Shown: in pieces, positions 1-7,213 of the stretch | Numbering within the stretch: position 1 is the first letter of the stretch | Layout of the letters: each line of letters begins with the position of its first letter | From: Pedobacter sp. SYSU D00535 | Lineage (GTDB): Bacteria; Bacteroidota; Bacteroidia; Sphingobacteriales; Sphingobacteriaceae | DNA length: 64,000 nt | Assembly (NCBI RefSeq): GCF_017355855.1 | Contig: NZ_JAFEWD010000002.1 | Span: 124,001 to 188,000 of the forward strand | Reading direction: 5' to 3' | Made by a program: the position numbers and the translations under genes | Notes under the pieces: generated by a model | What the model was told of the DNA's origin: nothing | The model's database searches: none | Seen by the model: the letters and a program-made list of their open reading frames with translations, nothing else

Positions 1-73
1 GCTAAAGCCGTGGCAAGGGATGGTGGTTGGAGAAGGAGTATGAGCGGATGACGGGACTGCAGGTGAGTAAAGA

Positions 74-1091
74 GTGCCTGCTCGTTTCAAAAAAATAATA
101 ATTGGCATATTCTTGGGTTTTTGTACTAGCATGTTAAGGTGGATCGACATCATTAAATTTTCCCGCGATGGGAATCCCGAGCCTGAGCGTCGGGTGGACA
201 AGAGCGAAGAAGAGTGGCGGCAGGAACTGAGCGAAGAGGAGTTCCGTGTGACGCGGCTCAAAGGGACAGAAAAGCCCTATTCGGGATCGTATTGCCGTTC
301 GTATGAAGCTGGGCAGTATGTTTGCGTGTGCTGTGGAAGTCTGCTGTTTGACTGGACTGAGAAGTATAACTCTTTGTCCGGGTGGCCTAGCTTCACACAG
401 CCATTCAATAAAGCGGCGATCAAGTATGTGGTGGATAATAGTTTCGGCATGAAGCGGGTTGAAACGTTTATGCAATGTCTGCGATGCCCATTTGGGACAC
501 GTGTTTCCGGACGGGCCAGAACCGTCGGGCCTCAGATACTGCATTAATTCCGTAAGTATCCGACGATTGGATGACCCCAATGAGTTGGCTGTTTTTGGAG
601 GCGGTTGCTTCTGGTGCGTAGAGGCGCTGATTCAACAGCTGGACGGCGTTTTAACGGTAGAATCGGGCTATAGTGGAGGCAAAGGTTTTAACCCAACTTA
701 CAGGGAAGTGGCCAGTGGCTTAACGGGACACGCGGAAATGGTGCGAGTGAAGTTTAATCCTCGGTCGATCAGTTACGAGCAGCTTTTGAAGCTTTTCTTT
801 TCCATTCATGATGGCAGTTCTATCGATCCCGAAGGAGGAAATTATACGCAGTACCGGTCTATCATACTGTACTATAATGAAGGACAAAAGGAGGTTGCAG
901 AAGCCGTGAAGGCAAAGATGGAAGCAGCGCAGGGAAAGGTGTTGCACACCGAAATTGCGCCTTTCAAGGCTTTCTACAAGGCTGAAGAAAAGCATCAGAA
1001 CTACTTTCAAAAGAATCCGGAGGCGCCCTACTGTACACAGGTAATTGTCCCAAAACTGGAAAAGCTAAAAGCGAGACTGAAAGGAGTCTAG
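74..1091 (+). pseudogene. msrBA: MsrB-MsrA fusion, one-base frameshift
   Basis: Fused methionine sulfoxide reductase: MsrB reduces methionine-R-sulfoxide and MsrA the S form. It is split over two reading frames. Frame one (GTG 74, or ATG 131) has a hydrophobic N-terminus and the first half of MsrB with one zinc pair (CVCC). Between the Glu codon at 461 and the Cys codon at 471 lie seven bases where the family has two residues; one extra T in the run 467-469 explains this. Frame two then continues intact: [12 protein letters not shown], catalytic Cys in RYCINS, then MsrA with its GGGCFWC loop. Every catalytic residue survives, so the break is either very recent or a sequencing error. The hydrophobic N-terminus suggests export. 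Its stop overlaps the stop of the convergent MsrB-like gene. Confidence 0.85.
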
Positions 1092-1465
1092 CCCTTAACG
1101 TACTTCAATGCCTCTTGGTTGATGCAATATCTAAGCTGAGTAGGTGTGTCAGGATGTTCAAAAAGGTGTCCGAGGTGTTTACTGCAACCGCTGCAAACGA
1201 CTTGCGTGCGAATCCTTCCGTAACTTGTTAAGGGTTTTAATTCTACACCTTCAGCAACATGCAACCAGAAGCTTGGGAACCCGCAATGAGCTTCGAAACG
1301 CTTATCCCCTTCAAATAAAGGCTGCGCGCAGGATGAGCAGAGGTATGTCCCCTCGTCTGAAGCGAATTTCTGCATGTCCGTTTTGTGGCCGAATGGCATC
1401 TTGTACAAACGATTTCGAGCTTTTTTTATTCTGCTATTCTTCAAACAAACTATCCGAGTGGACAT
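1088..1465 (-). CDS. MsrB-like peptide-methionine (R)-S-oxide reductase
   Basis: A second, shorter MsrB-type protein of 125 residues, convergent with msrBA and overlapping its stop at a CTAG. It shows two zinc-type Cys pairs (CSSC and CSGC), the KHLGHLF segment matching the family's AHLGHVF, and a terminal RYCINQ with the presumed catalytic Cys. The first 20 or so residues are basic and do not look like the family, so the true start may be the Met at about residue 23. Compared with classical MsrB it lacks the WxxxL N-terminal lead. It is divergent from osmC with a 32-bp gap, so the two may share a stress-controlled promoter region. The family is clear; substrate preference is not. Confidence 0.8.
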   Translation of the reverse strand: MSTRIVCLKNSRIKKARNRLYKMPFGHKTDMQKFASDEGTYLCSSCAQPLFEGDKRFEAHCGFPSFWLHVAEGVELKPLTSYGRIRTQVVCSGCSKHLGHLFEHPDTPTQLRYCINQEALKYVKG

Positions 1466-1497
1466 TGAATAGGGAAGTAGGTTTTAAGGAAAAAGTA

Positions 1498-1914
1498 ATG
1501 TCGGGAACAAAAGTTATTGCAATTGCCGAAGCCGAAAACAAGGGCGGCGTGTACCAAACAGATATTCGGGTTCATCAGCACGAGTTTTTAGTGGATGAGC
1601 CAGTGGATTTGGGCGGACAAGATAGAGCCCCATCACCCGGAGACTATGTTTGTGCAGCTCTAGCTTCCTGTAAAGCGATTACCCTGCGGATGTACGCGCA
1701 GCGTAAAGGCTGGCAGGTGGATTTGATCAGGGTAAACGTAAAACTGGTGAAGGCAGACGATATTAACACCAACACTTTTTTTTGCACCCTCGAGTTGGAG
1801 GGTGACCTGACCGAAGAGCAGAAGGAGCGAATGCTTGCTATCTCAAAAGCTTGTCCGATACAAAAGCTCCTGGAAAGGCCGGCAGAGGTGGTTACGGTAG
1901 AAAATTTGAAATAG
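1498..1914 (+). CDS. OsmC/Ohr family peroxide-detoxifying protein
   Basis: 138-residue OsmC-family protein. Members reduce organic or lipid hydroperoxides with a reactive Cys pair in the cytoplasm. The two expected cysteines are visible: Cys58 in LASCKAIT and Cys119 in KACPIQK, which begins the second conserved helix. The start is ATG 1498, preceded by AAGGA at 1486-1490 with seven bases between. An open frame reaches further upstream but is not OsmC-like. The neighbouring methionine sulfoxide reductases give a consistent oxidative-stress setting. Whether it belongs to the Ohr, OsmC or YhfA subgroup cannot be told here; the GG..AP.P.DYV..AL motif fits the general family. Confidence 0.88.
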   Translation: MSGTKVIAIAEAENKGGVYQTDIRVHQHEFLVDEPVDLGGQDRAPSPGDYVCAALASCKAITLRMYAQRKGWQVDLIRVNVKLVKADDINTNTFFCTLELEGDLTEEQKERMLAISKACPIQKLLERPAEVVTVENLK

Positions 1915-2160
1915 CCAGACCTGGTTGTCAACGAGCTTCCCTTCATTGAAAAAGCGGGCTCAGATCGACATCTTGGCGTACGGGCTTTTAAATAAAACTT
2001 ATCTCCCCGTAGGCAGTTGTTTAACTGATGCAACTGATCAGATCCCATCGCACTCTTCCTACCAGCAACCCCATGACACCACCTTGATGGCTCCCTTTCT
2101 CTGTTTAAAATTATCTGACTATTATTATGCTGCCTTTACAGGAATATTTCACTCCCTATC

Positions 2161-2496
2161 ATGGAATTTGGTATCTGGACTCTAAATAACGACACAATCA
2201 TTACGAATATAAATCCTTTTGAACGGATAGTTTTTGCTAAGGACAAGCTAGGTGCCGTTAGTGAGGGGGGCGAGCAGGTTTACAAAGTCTTACTGGACGT
2301 GACGAAGTATGCTGCCCTTTCTGCTGATGATATAGAACACTTCAACTTCCTGTTCATCTACACACTCGGTAAATTGGAATTGCCACTTGATAAAATGGTT
2401 CTTGCGCTATCTTTGAAAAAGCAGGGGGAATTGCTGGCTTTCAAGCGAGTAGAAGAGTTATACAAGAAAAAGCTCAAAGGTCCGCGTTTTTTTTAA
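2161..2496 (+). CDS. Small hypothetical protein, paralogue of 16591-16929
   Basis: 111-residue protein of unknown function. I do not recognise a named domain. It aligns by eye with the protein at 16591-16929 on the other strand: W near residue 6, an Asp at residue 10 or 11, a central Y..-LD(V/I)-.KY segment, a D.E.F/H.F...F.Y..GKL stretch, then L..SL..Q..L.A.KR. No signal peptide or membrane segment is visible, so it is probably a cytoplasmic, mostly helical protein. The start is ATG 2161; no good ribosome site precedes it. It stands alone, with non-coding DNA on both sides. Confidence 0.65.
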   Translation: MEFGIWTLNNDTIITNINPFERIVFAKDKLGAVSEGGEQVYKVLLDVTKYAALSADDIEHFNFLFIYTLGKLELPLDKMVLALSLKKQGELLAFKRVEELYKKKLKGPRFF

Positions 2497-2610
2497 ATGC
2501 CTTGCAGAAGAATCTTAATACTTCAGGTCTTCGATGTTTTTTGGTCCGATTTTCGTGCACCGTAGTATTAAAATTTCGTACACGTTTTGGTTGAACTGAT
2601 TCAAATTATT

Positions 2611-2772
2611 ATGCTAACGAAAGAAGAAACAAAGGCAATTCAGGAAAATGTTAGAGAGCAGATCATCAGGATCAATGAGAATATTGTGAATTCAGAAGCT
2701 GAGGTACGGGAAAAAAGCATCCACGCCCACGATAATTTAAATAACGACGAGCCGAAAGCTGAGAAGGATTGA
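2611..2772 (+). CDS. Possible 53-residue charged small protein
   Basis: Short open frame from ATG 2611 (a TTG at 2587 would add eight residues). The product is very polar, rich in Glu, Asn and Lys, with a helical pattern (KEETKAIQENVREQI) and an acidic/basic tail. There is no domain, signal peptide or membrane segment. No ribosome site is evident, which is common in this phylum. It may be a real small protein or chance; composition favours a real one only weakly. Confidence 0.35.
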   Translation: MLTKEETKAIQENVREQIIRINENIVNSEAEVREKSIHAHDNLNNDEPKAEKD

Positions 2773-3315
2773 GGCCAGAAAATTAGTGCTATGTCGCTAC
2801 TTCTAGGACTACTTTGGGTAACCGGGGATTTTGGCAAAACTATTCCTGCTGCAACTCCCTGCAGCACCATTGACGACTCAGCGAGGCCTTTAAAATAACG
2901 TTGCTGATGCGCAAGGTTGAGGTAAATTTCATATCGGGAAGTAAGAAATCCCGGCGTAACCCCCGCCCAAATTCAATCTCTCTTAATAGGAACGGTCCTG
3001 CGGAAAGCTGAACCGCTCCTGGAATTCACTCAATCCAGGGCTGTATAAAGGGATTCCCGTATAACAATGAATTCCTACTATCATCTTACCGATACTATAC
3101 CTCTACTGTACTTATACTGTACACTAACTGTAGCTTAATCGAAGCTAGAAATTTTAAAAGCGGGCAAATGGGAAGTCGAGCGGCCGGCGAGTGTTAGGCA
3201 GGCCTGAGTTCGAATTAACAGTTTCAGCCTTTTAATTTTTAGTTTTGGACAGCGCTTTGGCCCTCTATTTAAGCGCCGAAAGCTACCAACCATGCGGAAC
3301 ATAATCGCGGTATAG
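2773..3315. other. 543-bp stretch without a clear gene
   Basis: No convincing coding frame on either strand. The notable content is the 11-bp tandem array at 3094-3137, listed separately. The rest looks like ordinary intergenic DNA, with an AT-rich part near 3060-3130 that may hold the promoter of the GNAT gene at 3316. Confidence 0.5.
3094..3137. repeat. Four imperfect 11-bp tandem repeats (ACTGTAC type)
   Basis: Units start at 3094, 3105, 3116 and 3127: ACTATACCTCT, ACTGTACTTAT, ACTGTACACTA, ACTGTAGCTTA. The exact 11-bp period (one helical turn) and the CTGT core resemble direct-repeat sites bound by OmpR/PhoB-type response regulators. It lies about 180 bp upstream of the GNAT gene at 3316. 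The repeats are seen directly; a binding role is inferred. Confidence 0.6.
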
Positions 3316-3846
3316 ATGAATATAGAAATAAAACAGGTCACGCTGGATAATCTCCTTCAGCTGCAAGAAATCAGCCGGCAGACTTTTTCAGAAGCATTTG
3401 CAGCCACAAACTCTGAGGAAAATATGGTTAAGTACTTGCAGGAAAGTTTTTCTGCCGAGAAACTAATGACTGAACTTACAAACGAAAACTCAGCGTTTTA
3501 TTTTGGGATAATCGGGGAAAAGGTGGTTGGCTACTTAAAGCTGAATTCGGGGGCGGCACAAACTGATCTAAAAGACAAGGACGCACTAGAGATAGAGCGG
3601 ATTTATGTGTTACAGGAATTTCACGGTAAAAAGGTAGCACAATCATTATACAAAAAGGCAATCGAAGTTGCGACTAGACGGAATGCCCGCTTTATTTGGT
3701 TAGGTGTTTGGGAAAAGAATCCGCGGGCGATACGCTTTTATAGAAAGAACGGTTTTGTCGAGTTCGATCAGCATATTTTTAAATTGGGAGAAGACGAGCA
3801 GACAGATATTCTGATGAAGTTGGAATTAACGCCGCCTGCTGGCTGA
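3316..3846 (+). CDS. GNAT family N-acetyltransferase
   Basis: 176-residue acetyl-CoA-dependent acetyltransferase. The GNAT core is visible: a beta-strand/loop with LEIERIYVLQEFHGKKVAQ (motif A, the acetyl-CoA pyrophosphate loop, about residues 91-110), then WLGVWEKNPRAIRFYRKNGF (motif B, about 129-148), typical of the PaiA-like spermidine/polyamine branch. The start is ATG 3316. It follows the 11-bp repeat array. The substrate is not known; assignment to polyamines is only a suggestion from the WLGVWEKN motif. Confidence 0.85.
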   Translation: MNIEIKQVTLDNLLQLQEISRQTFSEAFAATNSEENMVKYLQESFSAEKLMTELTNENSAFYFGIIGEKVVGYLKLNSGAAQTDLKDKDALEIERIYVLQEFHGKKVAQSLYKKAIEVATRRNARFIWLGVWEKNPRAIRFYRKNGFVEFDQHIFKLGEDEQTDILMKLELTPPAG

Positions 3847-4066
3847 AGCTATCTTGCAGTTAAAACCAAATAATATGTCTGGGGAATAAGAACGGGAAAG
3901 CAACAGTAAGCCTCTGTTTATTTGTATAAAATACGAGGGCAGACCTACGTGATTTATACTATATTAGTGTTAGCGAAAACTAAGAAAGTTACTGGAAAAT
4001 GACCTGAAACCCAAAATCAATTGCCTTTATTGAATAATAAGATCCTGAACTTAAAATAAGATAACC

Positions 4067-4588
4067 ATGAAAACCCTAAAGTACCCCCTTTTACTAGTCG
4101 CTTTAATAGCTTTATTCAGTTGTGATAAAAAGGATAATGACGACACTAAAAATGTTGACGTCCAAACATTTGTCGAGTTATTGAAATCCGGTAAATACGA
4201 TTCATCTAATCTTCCATCTTTTACCTACCAGGACATTCCTGCACTGCTACAGTATAGGAACGAAACCCAACTTATTACAAACTTCCCTCGTAATCCGATA
4301 TCCTCCTTATATGGACCCGAGTGCAAGTTAGGGATGTATGTGTTGTGGACAGTCGAATCAATCAGAGCGGTATCAGCAAATAGTAAGTCGGTTATTATGG
4401 GATTTCCTTCTCAAAACCCTACGCTCGCCCTTAAAAATGAAACTGAACTTCGCTTAGTCTCCGACGACCTTTCTCATTCTACAGCGGCTGAAGCCTACTA
4501 CAATTGGTGGACGAGCAATAAGAATAGAAGCTTTGACCAATTTAAAGACCTCGATCCTTTGAAGGATACGCCGTATAGATGGCATTAA
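4067..4588 (+). CDS. DUF4943-type lipoprotein
   Basis: 173-residue secreted lipoprotein. An N-terminal signal (MKTLKYPLLLVALIALFSC) ends in a lipobox Cys at residue 19 followed by DKKDNDD, a charge pattern used for surface or outer-membrane lipoproteins in Bacteroidetes. The body (ALLQYRNETQLITNFPRNP, then CKLGMYVLWTVESIR) matches what I recall of DUF4943, a Bacteroidetes family without a known function. The C-terminal part has YYNWW and ends in YRWH. The start is ATG 4067 after an AT-rich leader. It is not clearly in an operon with its neighbours. Confidence 0.8.
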   Translation: MKTLKYPLLLVALIALFSCDKKDNDDTKNVDVQTFVELLKSGKYDSSNLPSFTYQDIPALLQYRNETQLITNFPRNPISSLYGPECKLGMYVLWTVESIRAVSANSKSVIMGFPSQNPTLALKNETELRLVSDDLSHSTAAEAYYNWWTSNKNRSFDQFKDLDPLKDTPYRWH

Positions 4589-4651
4589 AAAAGCACCTGA
4601 AAAATTGGAAATTCTTAGCGTGTAGACTGGTGCCATAAAATCCAAATCGCA

Positions 4652-5086
4652 ATGATAAAATTCACTTCAACCATCTTACAATTTGGTAATAATACAGGTA
4701 TTGAAGTGCCTGAGCAGATGCTGGAAGAGCTTGGCGGTGGCAAGAAGCCTCTGGTTGTTGTCACCCTAAATAACTATACTTATTGCAGTGCTGTGGCAAA
4801 AATGAACGACAAGTTTCTGATAAGCTTGAGCTCCGAAAATCGCAGGAATGCAAACGTTAAGGGCGGCGACCAGTTGGAGATAATACTGGAATTAGACACC
4901 GCACCTCGAACAGTTGAATTGCCAGCGGATTTGCAAGAGGCATTAGAAAAAAACGAAACGGCTAAAGTTAATTTTGAAAAACTGGCTCCTAGTAAAAAGA
5001 AAGCGCTTATTGTTTCGGTGACAGAAGCAAAGACCGAGGAAACCAGATTGAGGAGAATTGAGAAGGCGGTTCAATCGCTTAGCTAA
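4652..5086 (+). CDS. DUF1905 + YdeI/OmpD-associated protein
   Basis: 144-residue protein. The first 90 residues follow DUF1905 (FGNNTGIEVPEQMLEELGGG, then a beta-rich half). The C-terminus (LQEALEKNETAKVNFEKLAP, then EAKTEETRLRRIEKA) is the YdeI/OmpD-associated helical domain. Relatives are sometimes called bacteriocin-protection proteins, but the biochemical role is not established. It lies four bases upstream of a GNAT gene (start 5091), so the two are probably co-transcribed and perhaps translationally coupled. Confidence 0.8.
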   Translation: MIKFTSTILQFGNNTGIEVPEQMLEELGGGKKPLVVVTLNNYTYCSAVAKMNDKFLISLSSENRRNANVKGGDQLEIILELDTAPRTVELPADLQEALEKNETAKVNFEKLAPSKKKALIVSVTEAKTEETRLRRIEKAVQSLS

Positions 5087-5090
5087 TAAA

Positions 5091-5561
5091 ATGATCAGAG
5101 CCTTTAATAAAATAGATACAGCAGCAGTAGTAGCACTTCTGCAGCTTAACACGCCTACTTTCTTTCATCCCTCGGAGGAAGAAGAGTATATCAGGTATCT
5201 CGATGAGGATAGCCGCCATTACTTCGTTGTGGAAAGGTCTAACCAAATAATAGCATGTGGCGGCATTAACTATGGCTTTGACGAAGGTAAAACGGCCAGG
5301 ATCTCCTGGGATATCGTTCATCCAGATTGGCAGCGCAGTGGTCTGGGGAAAGAGCTGATGGTGTACAGACTAAAGGAAATCAGCAGAAGAGGGGGAGTGA
5401 GCAGTGTAGTGGTGAGGACAACCCAATTGGTATATGCATTTTATGAAAAATTGGGATTTGCTTTGCAGAAAACCGAAAGGGACTTTTGGGCGAAGGGCTT
5501 TGACCTTTACGAAATGCGACTGGAGTTGAGTGAGAGAAATCTTGAGCCGCTTCAAATTTAA
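5091..5561 (+). CDS. GNAT family N-acetyltransferase
   Basis: 156-residue acetyltransferase. Motif A is seen as WDIVHPDWQRSGLGKELMVY (about residues 73-92), with the acetyl-CoA-binding QRSGLG loop; motif B is the VYAFYEKLGF stretch (about 118-127). I choose ATG 5091 rather than the longer frame from 5058, because 5058 lies inside the previous gene and the conserved GNAT fold begins at MIRAFNKIDTAAV. The substrate is unknown. It directly follows the DUF1905 gene in the same direction. Confidence 0.85.
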   Translation: MIRAFNKIDTAAVVALLQLNTPTFFHPSEEEEYIRYLDEDSRHYFVVERSNQIIACGGINYGFDEGKTARISWDIVHPDWQRSGLGKELMVYRLKEISRRGGVSSVVVRTTQLVYAFYEKLGFALQKTERDFWAKGFDLYEMRLELSERNLEPLQI

Positions 5562-5620
5562 TTCTAAATTCATCTCAAACTGATCTCTTCTTTTCATTCT
5601 TGCAGTCTGATATTAATAAC

Positions 5621-6442
5621 ATGAGCTGGACAAGGCGGAAATTTATAAAAGCCAGCCTCTTTTTTGGCGCAGGCCTTACACTAGCTGATGCTTTTTGGTT
5701 CGAAAAGTATTTTATTCAAATTAAAGAGTTCTTTGTTGGAGAGAAAAACTCTGAAGAACCGAAATTTAGGGTCGTGCAAGTTTCGGATCTCCACCTCCGC
5801 TCCATCACTTCTCAATTGAAGACTTTGGCCAGCAGGGTCAATAGATTGAAGGCCGACTTAATTGTGTTTACGGGAGACTCGATTGACCAGGCAGAAGGTC
5901 TCATCCTACTGGATGAATATCTGGAAATGTTTGATAAGCAGGTTAAAAAGGTCGCGATACTAGGAAACTGGGAGTACTGGGGAGGAGTAGATATCAAGCG
6001 GCTGAAAAAGGTGTATCATAAGCACAACTGTGATCTGCTGGTGAATGAAACCCGGCGGTACTCATTTCGGGCAAGCTCTATTGCTGTTACGGGCCTGGAT
6101 GATTTCGTTGGTGGCAACGCCGACATAGAGCTTGCTTTGCACCATTTTGAACCGGCAGATTTTCATATGGTACTGAACCATTGTCCCGCCTATAGCGACA
6201 GTATTGCCATTAAAACACCGCCAGATATTAATTTGGATTTGATTTTGAGCGGACACACCCATGGCGGCCAGGTCAACCTGTTTGGGCTGATTCCCTTTCT
6301 GCCCGAGGGTAGCGGGTCGTACGTGAGCGGCTGGTATACCGGGAAGCGGAAAAAGTTGTATGTTTCTAAAGGAATTGGTACAAGTATTTTACCGATCAGG
6401 TTTGGAGCGAGATCGGAGATCGCAGTTTTTAATCTTGGATAA
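5621..6442 (+). CDS. Exported calcineurin-like metallophosphoesterase (YkuE type)
   Basis: 273 residues. The N-terminus has a twin-arginine-like signal (TRRKFIKASLFFGAG), so export in folded form is likely. The metal-binding motifs of the calcineurin-like fold are present: SDLHL (D and H), FTGDSID (GDxxD), NHCP, and SGHTHGGQ (GHxH). The usual GNH(D/E) motif reads GNWEY, so the catalytic-type His is replaced by Trp. YkuE-type relatives act at the membrane surface on lipid-linked or nucleotide phosphodiesters. ATG 5621 is used because it places the RR signal at the N-terminus; TTG 5600 is possible. Confidence 0.82.
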   Translation: MSWTRRKFIKASLFFGAGLTLADAFWFEKYFIQIKEFFVGEKNSEEPKFRVVQVSDLHLRSITSQLKTLASRVNRLKADLIVFTGDSIDQAEGLILLDEYLEMFDKQVKKVAILGNWEYWGGVDIKRLKKVYHKHNCDLLVNETRRYSFRASSIAVTGLDDFVGGNADIELALHHFEPADFHMVLNHCPAYSDSIAIKTPPDINLDLILSGHTHGGQVNLFGLIPFLPEGSGSYVSGWYTGKRKKLYVSKGIGTSILPIRFGARSEIAVFNLG

Positions 6443-6536
6443 GAAGGAATTACACTAGGCTGCAATTTTGCAGGGCTTACTCCCCATCGCACGAGCGGCC
6501 TATGACTGGGCAAGTAGAAAGTAATTGTACCTAAAC

Positions 6537-6932
6537 TTACTGAATTGGCTTAAATCCGCTCTTTCTCGAATATTCAATTTTGGAGTTGAACAATTCGGCC
6601 ATCAGCTCTGCCCTCCATTTAGCTGTATTTGCTGTCGGCCCTGCAAATAATTGATCTACCGTTGCAATAAAAAGGGATTTCCAAATAGCAAAATGTGAAG
6701 CATCAATCTGCATAGACGCGTGGGGGAGAAAAGGGCTTCCGCCATAGCTATGCTCGTTTAGTAAAACTGTTTCCCAAAAACGATACATTTTATCGAGATG
6801 CTCCGGCCAGCGGTCGCCAATTCGGCTGTTAAAGATTGGTCCTAGCAACTCATTGTTCCTTACTCGACCATAAAAATTATTTAACATCAGCTCAATATCT
6901 GCCCGTTCTGTTATGTCTCTTTTTTCTGTCAT
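6537..6932 (-). CDS. Group III truncated haemoglobin
   Basis: 131-residue globin of the short 2-over-2 type, likely binding haem and handling O2 or NO in the cytoplasm. Diagnostic pieces: LMLNNFYGRVRNNELLGPIF at the B helix, with the B10 Tyr in FYGRV, FWETVLL in the E region, and ASHFAIWKSLF carrying the proximal His. The absence of the GG motifs of group I and the H-x-x-W pattern fit group III. It is transcribed alone on the minus strand. Confidence 0.85.
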   Translation of the reverse strand: MTEKRDITERADIELMLNNFYGRVRNNELLGPIFNSRIGDRWPEHLDKMYRFWETVLLNEHSYGGSPFLPHASMQIDASHFAIWKSLFIATVDQLFAGPTANTAKWRAELMAELFNSKIEYSRKSGFKPIQ

Positions 6933-7180
6933 GGCTTCTGTAAAAGTAGGATTATCAAACCTAGAAGGCTAGCTTAGGTTCAAAAAAGTTTTTGGGTTTG
7001 GAAAGCTTGATAGCGCCGTTACACTCTAGTTATCCAGGTACGTTGAGACCCGGATGATTTTAAATGTTTTTCGGATTAATAGTTTCTTCGAGTTTCGGTT
7101 GATTTTCTTTTGATAATGGTTGAATTTAAAAGCTTAGGTAAGCCGAAAAGCCAAGGCTTAGGGGAGGAGATGACAGGAGA

Positions 7181-7205
7181 AACGGGTAAACGCACTTTAC
7201 CCGTT
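7181..7205 (-). terminator. Rho-independent-type hairpin after the GT2 gene
   Basis: Perfect 10-bp inverted repeat (AACGGGTAAA / TTTACCCGTT) with a 5-base loop, nine bases downstream of the stop of the minus-strand gene at 7214. On the minus strand the stem is followed by TTTCTCC. Confidence 0.7.
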
Positions 7206-7213
7206 CCGAATTT

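Noticed and set aside
1144-1497. Long upstream extension of the osmC frame
   Set aside because: It overlaps the MsrB-like gene on the other strand and lacks family similarity; ATG 1498 has a good ribosome site.
1925-2185. 86-codon frame downstream of osmC
   Set aside because: Low-complexity, no domain, overlaps the start of the next gene.
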